Shown here piece by piece: positions 34,918 to 47,367 of a DNA stretch of 64,000 bases. The position numbers and the translations under genes were made by a program. The DNA is taken from NCBI GenBank assembly GCA_000349905.1, contig KB722755.1:554542-618541 (forward strand), in the 5' to 3' direction. Source of the stretch: Volvariella volvacea V23 (Eukaryota > Basidiomycota > Agaricomycetes > Agaricales > Pluteaceae). The notes under the pieces are model-generated. The model saw only the letters and a program-made list of their open reading frames with translations, had not been told where the DNA came from and did not search any database. Position 1 is the first letter of the stretch. The number at the start of each line of letters is the position of its first letter.

Positions 34918-37900
34918 ATGTCGTCCCAGGCTGAATCGAACGCCCAGGGCCAGGACAGCCAACGGCCGAGAGAGGACTTTCCAGCGACCTCGATAGGTCG
35001 CACTGCCGGCCGGAGTCTTTTTCAGCCCATCCAGCGCACAAACTCGAGCGACTCGTCGATGAGCACCTCGACCCATGCGCACCCGCTCCAGCTGCCACCA
35101 CCCCCGCCCACGTCCCGCACACACAGTCCCGCTCCTATGGGTGGGCTCATGGCGACGAGAGCAGCGTCTGCGCCAACTGCCTTGAACGTGCCTTCTCTGG
35201 CGTCCGGAGTTAGGTCACGTTCGCCATCACCGGCGCCATCGCTATCACTCTCGTATTCCCCTTCACGTTCTCACTCACCCGCACCGTCCGCGTCCCCCTC
35301 GAATTCTCGATCAGCTTCGCCTAATCCCCACCCTCGATATCACCCCCAATCCCTGCAAGAGGGCATACCAAGCGCAGGTGGAACGACGACACCGCTTGGA
35401 GTTCCACTGTCTTCAACCAATACAAATTCTGCCACTACTTCTGGGGTATCGTCATCAAGGCCTAATATGTCAAATTCGGCACCGCACAACTTTCCACAAC
35501 AACCCCCTCTTNNNNNNNNNNNNNNNNNNNNNNNNNNNNNNNNNNNNNNNNNNNNNNNNNNNNNNNNNNNNNNNNNNNNNNNNNNNNNNNNNNNNNNNNN
35601 NNNNNNNNNNNCCATCGCGATCCTGCACAAACCCCAATCCTCCGTCCTCTGCCTCTGCCTCTCCATCCCCGATTCCCGCACCCCGCTATGTCCCATATAC
35701 ACCACGCCATAGAGGTGGAGCGACAGTAGCCCCAAATAATCAGCCGCACCATTATCAGCCGCCTTATCAAAAGATATATCAAGGACAATATCCACACCCA
35801 CCACCACAGCACCAACAGGGTTATCCGCCGCCACCACCACAACTGCATCCTTCTACCCATGCCCCCGCACCGTCATATCCTCCACACGGGGATGCGACAA
35901 GCAAGCTGCAGTTTATGGCATTGAAAGCCGCGACACAAGATATCGGATTAGATACGGGAAGCATCGGCTGGGCGATTTTGGAGAAGCTGATTTTGGAAGG
36001 GGGAGGTGGGAATGGCGGAGAGGGGTACGGTTCGCCCGGGGAGTGGGCTATGCTTTGGGGGATGATTACGATGGGAAAGGTGTGTTTCGTTTACTCGCTT
36101 GCTTGGTTGGCACTCTGGGCGTGAAGTGTTGGTTGGAATACGGGGCGGTTCTTGCTCTTCTTTCACGTTATTATGGGGGATCTCTCGCAAAATACTTGGC
36201 TGACTGCTTATCTCCCCTTGTTTTATCCGTGATTAATTTGGCTCAAAGGCAACACTTTTGTTACCGCTGGAACAAGCCACCACTTCAGATAGAATCACAG
36301 CTGATTTTGTTCGGGATCACATTGCATTATGCGATGGACCTTCAAGGGATGATGCACCGATTGTGACGCTATCTGGTCTCCGTGGTAGACTTGACGGGTG
36401 AGCACCAATAGGTTACCGTTTCGTGCTCATGCTCATGCATCGATGTGCTACAGAGATCAGCTCATATTCCGCTCCTCACTTAATACATCATCCAAGACAT
36501 TTGACAATCTCATGTCCCCGTCGACAAGAGCGCCGACATTTGCTCGATTACCACCCCTACCAAAAATCCCACTCGTTCCTAACCCTCTCCCTCCCACACC
36601 CAAAACATCAACCACGGGTTCCGATGCACCCAAAACGCCCACACCTTCATCCACTGAAACCTCGAGCATCGCGAGCTATACAAGCACATCGTCATCTCTA
36701 ATCTCACCGCCATCGCAATCTCGGCTTTTCACATCCCCATATCCTAATTTTGTCGTTCATGCTTATACTTCGAATTTACCCATACCCCCGAGGACGTCGT
36801 CCTCTGTTCATAAACCTCCACCGCCACCAAGATATAGTCCAAGTACCTTTGTTGGGTCATTAATCTCATCACCGTCGTCCACTCCGCTCTCGTCTTCAAG
36901 TCCTCTGCCTGTATCTACTTCAAGTACATCATCAACTTTGGGACCCTCACCAGTTAGCATCCACGCACCACAAGGTATCGCTAGAACATCATCTAATTCC
37001 TCGACTTCGACCACGGATTCGGCGATGACGACGACGACGACGGGGGGCGGGACGAATGCGAGTGCGAGGATTATGAACCCTTTTGCGTCCTTGTTTGGTC
37101 ATAGGTCGTACACGCCATCACCGTCGCCTTCGCCCTCTCCTGCGCCGGTGTTGCCGCCACCACAGTCCTCCGCTCAGCGTTCTGTGGGTGGGGAGCACCA
37201 GCACCAGCACTCGCAGCAGAGTTCGCAGCAGAGTTCACACAGCTCTGGCCAGCATCACCAGCACCATCACCACCCGCATTCACCACATTCGCATTCGCAC
37301 TCACATTCGCCCTCTCCTGGTGGACATCCGTCTGTCCCTTCTGTGTCGACTGTCAACGCTAGTGGACATCCTTCGACGTATCTCGCTTCGTCGGTCGTTG
37401 ACTCACCTGTGACCGAAACAAGAGGGGGAATTATGGGCGGTGCAGCTCTCAACATCAACGGTGCACCTCCCAGCTCAGGACTGGGCACAGGCACAGGCAC
37501 GGGACTTGGACCAGGACCAGGACCGGGGCAATCGAGCGGACCAACCGCGCTCGTTGGAGGGATGATTGAAATCTCGGCCTATACAATCGACAAGAAGGTC
37601 GTCCGGAAGGAGGTTGGCAAGGCGATGAACAAGGCGCTGAGGGCGGAGGTTAAGGAGAGGTTGACGAGCACGCCTTTGAGTGTGATCAACACACATAGCG
37701 TGGCCCGCCGTGGTAGTGGCCATGGCCATGGTCATTCGCGTGGGAATAGTCGAGAGACGAATGGGGGAAAGGAGGGTCGAGGCGCCGGGGCTGGGGAGAA
37801 GGGAGCGGACAGGGACTCAAACTCGGGCGGGGTTGTGAATGTGCCGAATTGGATTGTGGAGCGGGTGCACGAGTTTACTGGGGACTGGTATCCGGTGTTG

Positions 37901-40860
37901 AAGGCCACGCCGATTGTGCCGGTTCCTAAGCAGAGTCAGGCTGCGAATGCGAATGCAAAAGGAGGAGGGGGAGGGTTTGGGCGGAGCTTTGGGTGGGGAG
38001 CGTTGACTGGTGGGGGCAGCAGTGGAGGTGGAGGTGGGAGCAATCCAGGGGCGGGTGGAGGAGGTGTGGGGAATGGTGCTGGGGGAGGCGATTTGAATTT
38101 GATCAATGCGGTGGAGGAGCAGTCGCTGGATGATGTTTCTGTGAGGCTGCAGGAGTTTTATTCGTGGTTGATGGAGGATGCGTTGAAGATTGGGAGGTCG
38201 CCGTTTGGGCGGAATCGAGCTGGACATGAGCAGCAGTCCCAGGGGCATGGTCAAGACGCGAGTGAAGGGAGTGTTGATGTTGGTGGCGAGAAGAAGGAAG
38301 GGAAAGGTGGAGACGAAATGGATGAGGACGAGGTTAAAGTGAGACAGATTTTGGAGGTTGTTGAGAGGACTATATGTGAATTGTTTTATGACCGGTGGGT
38401 GTCTTTTTTCTCATTCTTCTGTGCGGACATTCTTTACCGATTTATTCAATATTTCTGCGTCGACTTGAACCATCAGCTTATTCATGCAGCCGAGTTCTGG
38501 CGATTCAGCACATGACGAGGCGTTGTCGAGTCGTGTTGCCGCATTGAATATGTTGGATCTTGGATTGGATAACCTGGACGTTGTGATTGAGGATGGGATG
38601 GATGCTGAAGTCGAGGTGGTCGTTCGGGCTTGTGGCGAAAGTGAGCCGTTCAAGACATATCCTAACCCCTCCTCTCACCTTTTTTTGCCTTGGCTTTACC
38701 TTTTTGTGCGTTCAGTGCTGAGCCAGCTGGAGGCCTGTCATAACCCAGCTGATAAAATGGCTATATTGGTTGCTGCGCATAAGATTGTTGTTGGTATGTA
38801 TATCTATGCTAATTGAGTACATACAAAAAAGCAAACTCACGTTCTGGCTTTATAGATGGGCTTTCCAGGCTTCCTCCCATACGTCTACGAACCGAGGAAG
38901 AATCACAAGCGGCAAAGGCGAAGAGACAGCAACAAAAGAAGGGTGGCGTCCCGGTTCCAGACGGGAAAGTGCAGGAGAAGGCACCACCGATTGTTGTCGA
39001 CGCCACTTCTCCGTCAGAGCCTTCAGCGACATCAGCTGTTCAAGAGCAGGCGGTTGAAGGTTCGCCTGAAACGGGGACCAAGGACAGTCAGCCACAAAGC
39101 GGAGGAGTCGAAGAGAACACGGCGCGTGAAAACGGCGGCAGCGATAATGCTGGCCAGGAGAGCATCAGTGCTAGTTCGACGGCATCAACAATCAAGGCTT
39201 CAGAATCCGTCATTTCAAGTCAAGATACGGAAGCGGCGACAGCAGCAACGACGGATGTCACAGCGGCAGCGCCTACGGAAAATCTCAAACCTGCAACGCT
39301 GATATCACCTATTTCTCGACCATCAAAGCCCACACCCGTGTCGGGAGACGTACTCCTCCCAATGATCATATTCTCCGTCGTCAAATGCAATCCATCGCAC
39401 TTGGTGTCCAATCTCACGTTCACCCAGCGATTCAGGTGTCATAGTAATGTCGGAGGGGAGGAGACGTATTGTCTGATAAACCTTCTGGCCGTAGCCGAGT
39501 TTTTGGAGAATGTGGACTTGGAGGGGTTGGGACTAGGTGGGAGCGAGAAAGTCCTGGGGTTCGTCAATTACTTTATTGCTTCATTTTGGAGGACGCTGAT
39601 TTCACCTTTTTGGTTTGACTTGCTGACGCTCGTGATTCCCATTTTGGTATTGGTGCTGTGCACTTTACGTCGTTTCACCCACACATGGCGCTCTTACTGC
39701 TCTCATCATCATGTCCACGTCCAATCACAGTGCTGGCCCCAAGCCGATACCAAGCGCAATTAGAACGACTGATACAGGTGTTCATCTATCATCCATTCAC
39801 CCTCCCGCTAGTCCGTCAAGTATTCGTGGTCGAGTAGAACAGCAAGTCGATGCCATCGCAGGTTCCGCAAATAAGGTTATAACGGGGGTCGTCGATTCTT
39901 CGTTTGGAATCTTGCGTTCCTTCCTTCCTGGATCCGATACGTCGACCAACCCATCCCCTACCACGGCCACACCTCCTTCGTTTATCGCTCCCTCGGCGAC
40001 AATCACCACGCCTGGAGAGGTTCCATCATCGTTGGCGCCTTGGAATGCTGTAAAACCCGGATTTGGGTTACTTAGAAGGGGTGATGGATTTTCGATAGCT
40101 AGTCTAGCTGCATCGTTACCCGGTGTCAGCGCTCGAGGTGGTACTGGTTCAAGAACAGGAACGGGAGAGGAATCTGGTCAACAGCTTGTTGCAGTCATTT
40201 CAAGGCCGGGGAGCGTACGGTCTACTAAGTCCAAATCTTCCTTCAAGTTGAGAGTTGATGGTGTAGACGATGGCGGTAGTGACATGGATGGCGTCGGTGG
40301 AGAGGATGGAGAATACTTGGATAGATATGGCAACGAGAGTGATGAAGATGTTGGTAGTGGTCCACATTTGGATGAGGGAGGAAGTGCTGTGGATGCGCCG
40401 AGTAGGGCGATGAGTGACGTGAGGAGTATCAAGAGCATTAAGAGCATTGAAAGTATGATGAACGAGCGGCCTAGAACTGCGAAGAAGGCTCCAGTTAATG
40501 TGCCACGGAAGAGCCTGTCAGACAGGCTGGCTAATGCATCCGGGTTGAGCGCTGCAAAGGTATTGACACCTGCATTGGTCGTGGTTCGCAATGACTGATT
40601 TGCATTTCCTTCAGAGTTCGCCGCCGTCTCGGCCTAATTCGTTATTGAACCAACCTATCAAGATTGATACTCCCATTTCGTCACGTTCAGGAAGCCCCGC
40701 TCCTGGTTCCATCCAACTATCGAGCAAATTACCCCCACCCAACCAATATTTCCTCGAGTCAAGCGCTGAAGACCTCAAACTCTCTGATGTTGGGGTATTA
40801 TTGAGCGAGTACAAAAAATTGGTTGGGGCTGTTCGAGCCGCTGGCGGATTCGAGGAATGA
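34918..40860 (+). CDS. VPS9-domain protein, putative Rab5-type guanine nucleotide exchange factor
   Basis: VPS9 domains load GTP onto Rab5/Vps21 GTPases on endosomes. Supported exons are 34918-36079 (interrupted by the assembly gap), 36249-36397, 36454-38394, 38477-38640, 38716-38793, from 38856 to about 39555, then exons within about 39710-40860, with an intron near 40561-40615. The N-terminal half is Ser/Pro/His/Gly-rich with a conserved patch (ATLLLPLEQATTSDRITADF, VTLSGLRGRLDG). The VPS9 core lies at 38.4-39.55 kb: LSQLEACHNPADKMAILVAA, DGLSRLPPIRLRTEE, and after an acidic Ala/Thr-rich insertion VSGDVLLPMIIFSVVK, HLVSNLTFTQRF, GGEETYCLINLLAVAEFLEN. A C-terminal block RGRVEQQVDAIAGSANKVIT follows. 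The donor after SEKVLG and the matching acceptor near 39.7 kb were not fixed with certainty. The Pro/Ser-rich length makes it much larger than yeast Vps9. Confidence 0.85.
35512..35611. other. Assembly gap of 100 N
   Basis: Exactly 100 N within the Pro/Ser-rich N-terminal coding region of the VPS9-domain gene. The round size suggests a scaffold gap of unknown length. The frame across it cannot be trusted: the two flanks are in different frames if the gap is taken as 100. Confidence 0.95.
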
Positions 40861-41018
40861 GCAAAGGATACAAGCCTAGTATATTGTTTGAACCATTGGG
40901 ACTAATTTTTTGAGTGCGGTGTTTCGATGTGTCCTTGCTGCATTTGTTCATATCCAGTACATAGTTATAGCCGTCACCGGTTGCAAAGCCTTTGGTTGCA
41001 CTCTATCCATTCATCCAT

Positions 41019-41339
41019 TCATACGAACATTGATTTATAAAATTTAGCTAGAATTCGCCTAATTGAACTAACCTGTTGAGTATCTAGTTTCGTATAAATA
41101 TTCCGCCTTTTGACAGTGGGTTTCGGGTTTTTTGCTGCCCATTTCTCTCGTCGTTGCCGAAGACCCAAAAGCCTCAACGAATACCGTTCACGGGTCGTAG
41201 AGACCAGCAATTGAGCAATATAGCCTTTGACAATGTCTTCAGCAGCTCCATTGACCAAAATGGCTGTGGAGCTAATCATCCATGCAGTGGCACCGCGATA
41301 CGGTTTGAGTGAGAAAACCCACACAGACCAGGTATCCAT
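41019..41339 (-). CDS. Short hypothetical protein, possibly first exon of a gene
   Basis: An ATG at 41337-41339 (MDTWSVWVFSLKPYRGATAW) opens about 80 codons rich in Arg/Lys near the end (LRLLGLRQRREKWAAKNPKP), up to a possible GTTAGT donor after DTQQ near 41075. The amphipathic basic character could fit a mitochondrial or ribosomal protein, but I do not recognise it. No downstream exon was found, since the VPS9 gene's 3' end is only about 160 bp away. Uncertain. Confidence 0.3.
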   Translation of the reverse strand: MDTWSVWVFSLKPYRGATAWMISSTAILVNGAAEDIVKGYIAQLLVSTTRERYSLRLLGLRQRREKWAAKNPKPTVKRRNIYTKLDTQQVSSIRRILAKFYKSMFV

Positions 41340-41544
41340 AGTGCATCAATTTAAAAATTCTATCTAGCCAGAACGTCGCTTTATTCATCGCTTTATTCCT
41401 TACTGCGGCTGAACTGCGCTAGCTCGTTGAAAATCGTCATCCTCGTGATTGTGATCACTCGAGCCCCTTTTTAACGTGTCTGGCTTGAAATACCGTGCTT
41501 TCAGACACTCGAAGAACTTGGACAATCTTATGGGTCAAGCACGT

Positions 41545-42711
41545 CATAAAGAGTGCTTGCACCCCAATCGTGTATACTAACGGGCGAAACTACGGCGCTG
41601 GAAAAATGCTATATGTTGCGACCGCTGTTATGGAGGGAGACAGCCTTGGTGTGTCCAAGACAGTTGAAAAGTCAGTCGTACTCCGCTGGCTGCATTAATA
41701 GCTCGTCTCGAATGGGCTTGGGGGTTGGATTGTGGGACAATTCGCCTGAATACACCAACCATCCAATACCTTTTTTCGTAAGCTTTACCCATTTATTTAT
41801 ACTATCCTCGTACCTAAAATTCAAAAGGGGGATGGGCACGGTCATTCGACGCAGGACAATGGATATTACTACCTAGCCTGGCTCTAACGAAAAATAAATA
41901 AAATAAAATAAAAATAAAGAATGCATGCACTAATGGCACAGAAGATGCATGCAGCACAACCACCTCCTATTGAGGAGGTAGGTATAAAGCTTGTAAAGGA
42001 CAATCCTATTCTGACGACTTGAAAGATTTACGGCGGTGCAGAAATGTTTGAATACAGAGTTGTTCCCTTGGACCGGGCTTTGCCACCCATCGAACGTAAC
42101 ACCAACCATTCGTTTGCCAGCTCCTCCTTCAAGACGCTTCGATATTATCCCCCTTTTTTTACCCTCCCCACTCTTAATTTACCCATTAAACCACATTTTG
42201 CAATATGCGATGCAAGTGCAAAAATCCAGCATTGTGACCCCAAATAGTAGGCTTATTCGTGAAACACTGGGCGGATCTTACTTCGATGTTAGCTGCTATG
42301 TCTCATATCTTATCCTTACCTATGCAGCCTGGTTTCTAAAGCCCCGACCGGAGACATTCATACCTCGTTTGCGTCGACGACGCATGCCATTCATCGATGA
42401 CGAAAATTATCCAGAAGGCAGAGCATTCGAACGTTGCTCGGGGCCTTGTGTTTCGAGTCGAACACGTTGGATACCGACAGGTTCCAAACCCGAGACGGCA
42501 CTCACACTACTTCAACCCTAGATATATAGATTCGGACTCAGATCCAGGCTTTAGTCTTATAGGGGACGATTCGGAGGAGCCAGGTGAAGGGATTTGTTCT
42601 GAAGATATCGAAGGATGGGAAACGGTGTGTGCGTCTAAATTACAGAGAGCTAAACGGCGTCCAGTCAGGATGTCTAGCGATGGACCAAGAAAATGTAGGA
42701 AGCAAGTTTAA
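41545..42711 (+). pseudogene. HNH-derived gene copy E (relic of copy B family)
   Basis: Homologous to 22616-23882 from QSCILTGETTALEKCYMLRP (about 41565) to the basic tail at 42711, but spread over three frames. Four bases relative to copy B are missing at the start of exon 3 (near 41700), an extra base lies near 41830, and a further shift in the long exon puts PHFAICDASAKIQHCD and WFLKPRPETFIPRLRRRRMP in different frames. At 41887-41919 an A/T-rich run of AAAAT-like units replaces codons of MEKMLDHAW. The start exon was not found. The first HNH His is Tyr, as in the other copies. Confidence 0.7.
41887..41919 (+). repeat. A/T-rich simple repeat (AAAAT-like units)
   Basis: About 33 bases of AAATA/AAAAT units within pseudogene copy E, at the place where the intact copy encodes MEKM. 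It probably arose by slippage from an existing A-run and has destroyed the frame. Confidence 0.7.
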
Positions 42712-43189
42712 GCTCAAAGTAGCTGTTACTGGACTTGAAAAGATTTGATAAACTATAGTACTCTTGATCACTGTAATTTCCTCATCTGGGATGCGGTGTC
42801 CATCTGGCCTTTCTCAATGCTGCTAGTTCCAAGGCATGCAACGTCCTCTATATGCTTCTTTTTGCCCCGTAACAACTCCTCTCGTTTATCCTTACGATTT
42901 AAGTCAAATGAAAAAGGCTCGCGGTATGGTTGGCTGTTGCCGCTGCTTGCATCACACGTGCGCGTGACTGGATACGACGATCTTTGTCCCAGCCGTACAT
43001 CTGCCTCGGCAAATAAAGCACGCAAAAGCCTCAATAGGTGAAAATGCAGACAAATCCTTGCTGAACAACTGTAAGGCATTTACTCTGACTGTATATGGTA
43101 TGCCTCATGTTAACTGCTATTAGCAATAGGTAAACGCCGCCAACGGCACCGCACACGCGAACAAACTGTGCTACCAACGAGCTCTTCTG
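42712..43189. other. Spacer between two HNH-family relics
   Basis: 478 bp between relics E and F. Short frames on both strands carry no domain, and no start exon for copy F was recognised. Confidence 0.45.
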
Positions 43190-44274
43190 CACTGTGTGCT
43201 CTAACAGGACAATCTTCGTCGACACCGACGTGATACGTGCTACGTCCTCAGCCGTGGAAGAAGGAAACACTGGTCAGTGGCGAACACTTAAATATTTGAT
43301 TGTCTCTGACGATACCACAGCTTACACATCTCGAATGGGCATGGGGAATGAAGTATGGGACCATCAACCCAAATACATCAAGTAGTGTCTTTTATTGTGA
43401 GTTATCTTCTTGTTTCGTAGCCTGCTCTACTCAACCCCGCTAGTACAAGTGGATTGGGCGAGGTAGTTCGATGCAGGGCTGTGGCTATTGCTTCCCCCTT
43501 TAACCCTCATTAATGACCTCGAGATGTGCATGTTAAAAGTGGAAGATATAAAAGGTATAGACCGTCCTTCCATAGAAGAGGTATAGGATTCCTTGTGAAT
43601 CTATGTCAAGGCTGATCACTTTTTGTAGGTCTACCGAGGCGAAACAGTATTTGAGTAAAAGGTAATCCCCTTAGATCTTGCCCTATCACCCATTAGATGC
43701 GCAAACCAACTCACAGCCAACGCCTTTGCGCCATACGTTTCTTCTTTCTCTACCTTGCCTCCATTGAAATTGCGACTCAAGCCACACTACGTGCTGTGAT
43801 GCCGTTGCAAAAATGCTCCATCTGAGTTATAACGACCTCATCATACGCATCAGCCGTGCTCTGGACCTACCATACACAGATATCGTCCCCTACATCTGCC
43901 CTTTGATATTATTTCATACGCGTTGGTTTGGATATCACCCACCGGACGGCTTCATTTCTCGGCTTCATCGCAGGCGCATTCCGGGGTATTCAATACAGAA
44001 GCTCTTAAGGATACCCCAAGGAACAAATGATCAGTGTTCCGGTCCTTGCTTTAGGAGTAGGACACGTTGGACTACGACGGGATGTAAAATGTGCGAATAC
44101 AGGCGTCGAATGGATGGCATCAAGATCCCTTCATATGATGGCACGTCATCGGACTCGGAGTCTGACGCTCTAGAGGGAAAATCGCTGGAGGAGTCAGGGC
44201 TTGATGAAGAGAAAATAAACGAAAGCATTGAGAAGTGGGTAATGGCATGCCACTCAGAACAAGCAAGCAACTAA
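43190..44274 (+). pseudogene. HNH-derived gene copy F (relic of copy B family)
   Basis: The region reads CALTGQSSSTPT, then TGA at 43231-43233 where copy B has the Cys codon of RCYMLRP, then YVLRPQPWKKETL. It is followed by a spliced THLEWAWGMKYGTI segment. The long C-terminal exon from about 43813 to 44274 is open and conserved: FISRLHRRRIPG, and CSGPC with CKMC at the same C-x3-C-x11-C-x2-C spacing, then an acidic Ser/Asp/Glu stretch. The middle (43400-43810) is poorly alignable. It sits in tandem with copy E. Conservation of the Cys pattern in a relic suggests this part was under selection before decay. Confidence 0.65.
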
Positions 44275-45732
44275 GTTCATTATGTACTGGTGAATGTTGC
44301 CCTTTTGTGATATTCTTATGTCCATGTATTCTAGTCTTCGCCAATTCGTTCTCATACTGTAACTAGTCTTTATCATGCTCTAAAATACGTGACAATGGTG
44401 ACATGAAGAATTTAGCAATAATATAAGATGCTGGGCACTTTTACTTTTATCACCGATGACGAACTAGTAAACTGATATAACACCAATAAAGACATTATTA
44501 AGTTGATGGTTGCGTATGGATTTCATTCTTCGAAACCTTTAATTTTCTATTATAACGATGGGGTGATCCAAATCTAGTCGATCCTGAACCTCTTCACTGG
44601 CATACCCTTTTTCTTCCCCGCCGGAATTGCGTATTGGGTCACATCTTGCGGCTTGCGACCTCAGTCAAAAGTAGCTCGTGTGGAATACTGTCACCTAGTA
44701 ACGCTCTCGCACTCTTGGCGCACGGTCCGCCCTGCCTTATGCCTCTGGGCTATTTTACCCAAAATTACTTTTCGTTCGCGCTTGCACCTCTGATACCTCT
44801 TAGGTCTTCAACCATTACAAATCATTGTTTTTTAATACCTCAAGGATTTCATGCATTAGAAGGGAGATAAAATGTGGCTTTCAAAAATTATATGGTTCTT
44901 GTTGATTAGATTTCCAGCAACGAGGGTGCCTCAGTGTGATCCAGGAGAGGGAGATAGAATTAATTGGATGCTTCAAGAAAGTATTGAAGGGCAATTAGTA
45001 GTTATGAGTTAGGAAACGTCAGTAGTTTGACACAAGGTAACCACGACATTCAATTTCCAAAGTTAGACGACACTTTGTTGAGCAGAGATGCATGGAAAGA
45101 CCGTAGGATTGTTTCGAAATAACATGAGAGGATTAGACAGGACAGGGAAATAATATGTATAGGCCAGAATAAAAGTAGATGCGAGCTAGTAAAGTGATAG
45201 GCTGGAAGAGGTTGTGGGAACTTGAAGTATGGACAACGTCGTTGATGCATTTGATATTAAGGACTGCGGTGGGATAAATGATGGTAATTTCGAGTTTTAT
45301 TTGACTGCTGATCTTCTATTGGTGGATGGGTAGCTGTGGAAGGACGGCTCATACTGGAGTCGTAGAGATGTCTGGTGTTAGGGCTCAGTTGTATAAGGGT
45401 GCTATTAGTGGCGCTTCGCGGTGATAGCCGCAGTTCGTGGGAACAATCCAACAGACGTCTATTGTATTCTGACACGACAATTTGATACCAAACCACTGGT
45501 GACCGCAAGGTCATCAATAGTAAGCATCAATAATCATCACTATGTACCACCTAACAAGCATAGCAGCGAATAAACGTTATAAAATAAATCGCGAATAGTC
45601 GGGTCGCTCGTTAGGACACGAAGTTAAAGCCATTTAGGGCTGCCAGCGGAAAACAGAGTGGACTATACTTCCTGCGAGTTGACATCGCACGGCGAGGCTA
45701 ATTTGAATTCTTGCGTACTTGACGACCAAGGG
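44275..45732. other. Intergenic; nothing recognised
   Basis: AT-rich sequence upstream of the intact F-box gene. Short frames only, with no RNA gene, transposon end or repeat identified. Confidence 0.5.
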
Positions 45733-47367
45733 ATGATCGAACTAGCGGGAGCATTGCTTACTAGCACCCCTGCTGACGCGCCACAAAACCACGGCTCGCC
45801 AATAGCGCGTTTACCTGTCGAGCTGTTATCAAGAATCTTCCGCTATGCCTCTCTACCGAACAAGCCACTACAGTACAGTGTGGGTGATTCGCTTCACGGT
45901 ATATACAGACACAAGATAGCCATTTCGGGTGTTTGCAAGAGCTGGAGGACTATCGTTCTCGAGGATCCCATTCTTTGGACAGATATCAGGGATCCTTATA
46001 TCCCACGAGCACCCGAACTTCTTCTACGATCCGGACAGGCTCCCCTCTCAATTTCGGTCGTAAGAACGCTAATTCTCGAGGAAACGCGCGAATCCTTTGA
46101 AATGGCTCTAGGCCTCATCTCGGACCAGCATCACCGGGTAAAATTGCTGCGCCTTAGTCTACACGTCGTCCCAGAAGATATGCCTCTACTTTGGCGACCA
46201 GCACCGATGTTGACGCACTTTGTGCTCCAAGGGAATACCATTTCGGCTTCGTTCCGTACCTCTTCTACCAGTGGCCATGCCTTATTCGATGGGTCAACCC
46301 CGAGCCTGAGATACCTCGAGCTATCCTTCTATAGGATGTCTTGGCACCTATCTATCCTTTATACGTCACCCAATCTTCAAGAGCTCCATATCGTATCTCA
46401 AGCCCAGATTACAGAAGGAACGCTTCGTCAATTCCTGACCACCCTTCGGTCTGTGCCGAATTTGAGGGTGTTGGAGCTTGCAGGTGTCCTTCCTGAGGAG
46501 TTCAACTCCCCTTCCGGGTCGGTCCACCAACCCAAGATCCCATTTCCTTATCTCACCGATCTAGCACTTCGCGGAACATCTGTTCAGTGTCTGACATTCC
46601 TCGAATATATCTCCTACCCCCGTACACCAAACATTTTCTTCTCGTCTATAGACGGTCTCGGAGAGGGAACTAGCGCCGTGTTCCAGAACTGGATATCCAA
46701 CACTTTCAACGTGATTGGTGGAGCGACTATCACCTCACTGGTATTGAGCACGCATCTTTCAATTTCAGCCCAGTTCCCGAATTCCAACCCACTCATGGAT
46801 GGCTGGGACGACGTTGCATCCTCGCCAGGGGTTCAAAGAAACACAATGTCCATAACGTGGACCCCTCTTGGCGGAAGTTCCTATTCCCTCAATCACAGCT
46901 TCGTCCGCCATATGATCAAAATGCTGCCACTACACCGCTGTACAACCTTTATCACCTATGTCCCGATGACAGATAAAGATTGGGACCTGTGCATCCAAAG
47001 CCTGCCGAGTTTGGAGTGCCTTAAGCTCTTTGGGCCATATGCACGGAATAGGGGTTCATTTCCGGATTTGCTCAAGTGGTTGGCAGTTCCATTCTTAGGG
47101 GAACTCGAAGGGAACGACGGGGACGACAACCACGATCTTCCATTCCCCAAGCTCCAGGAGCTTTACGTCAACAATCATTGCAGAGGATATCTTTGGGATG
47201 AGTTGCAAAGAGTATTGAAGGAAAGGAAGGATAAGGGAAGCGTATTGCGCCGCTTAGGGACTGGAATGGATCCTACGTGGAATATGGATAGGAGAAGGGA
47301 AGCAGAGAGGATCATGGAGGGGATTGTTGAAGCGTTTTTCATCAGAGGTGGAGATGACATACTTTGA
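45733..47367 (+). CDS. F-box/LRR-like protein, intact
   Basis: Intronless frame; from the first ATG (45733-45735) the product has 544 residues. The frame is open further upstream. The F-box is IARLPVELLSRIFRYASLPN, then KIAISGVCKSWRTIVLEDPI and LWTDIRD. About 400 residues of degenerate Leu-rich repeats follow (LRYLELSFYRMSWHLSILYT, LRSVPNLRVLELAGVLPEEF), with a family C-terminus near WDELQRVLKERKDKGSVLRR. F-box proteins link substrates to Skp1-Cullin ligases; this class is greatly expanded in agaricomycetes and targets are unknown. This is the only complete, unbroken copy in the window, and it was the reference used to read the relics at 1-6 kb, 13-15 kb and 62 kb. Confidence 0.85.
   Translation: MIELAGALLTSTPADAPQNHGSPIARLPVELLSRIFRYASLPNKPLQYSVGDSLHGIYRHKIAISGVCKSWRTIVLEDPILWTDIRDPYIPRAPELLLRSGQAPLSISVVRTLILEETRESFEMALGLISDQHHRVKLLRLSLHVVPEDMPLLWRPAPMLTHFVLQGNTISASFRTSSTSGHALFDGSTPSLRYLELSFYRMSWHLSILYTSPNLQELHIVSQAQITEGTLRQFLTTLRSVPNLRVLELAGVLPEEFNSPSGSVHQPKIPFPYLTDLALRGTSVQCLTFLEYISYPRTPNIFFSSIDGLGEGTSAVFQNWISNTFNVIGGATITSLVLSTHLSISAQFPNSNPLMDGWDDVASSPGVQRNTMSITWTPLGGSSYSLNHSFVRHMIKMLPLHRCTTFITYVPMTDKDWDLCIQSLPSLECLKLFGPYARNRGSFPDLLKWLAVPFLGELEGNDGDDNHDLPFPKLQELYVNNHCRGYLWDELQRVLKERKDKGSVLRRLGTGMDPTWNMDRRREAERIMEGIVEAFFIRGGDDIL

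Noticed and set aside
35340..35860. Minus-strand frames running through the N gap
   Set aside because: They depend on unknown bases and are antisense to the VPS9-domain gene.
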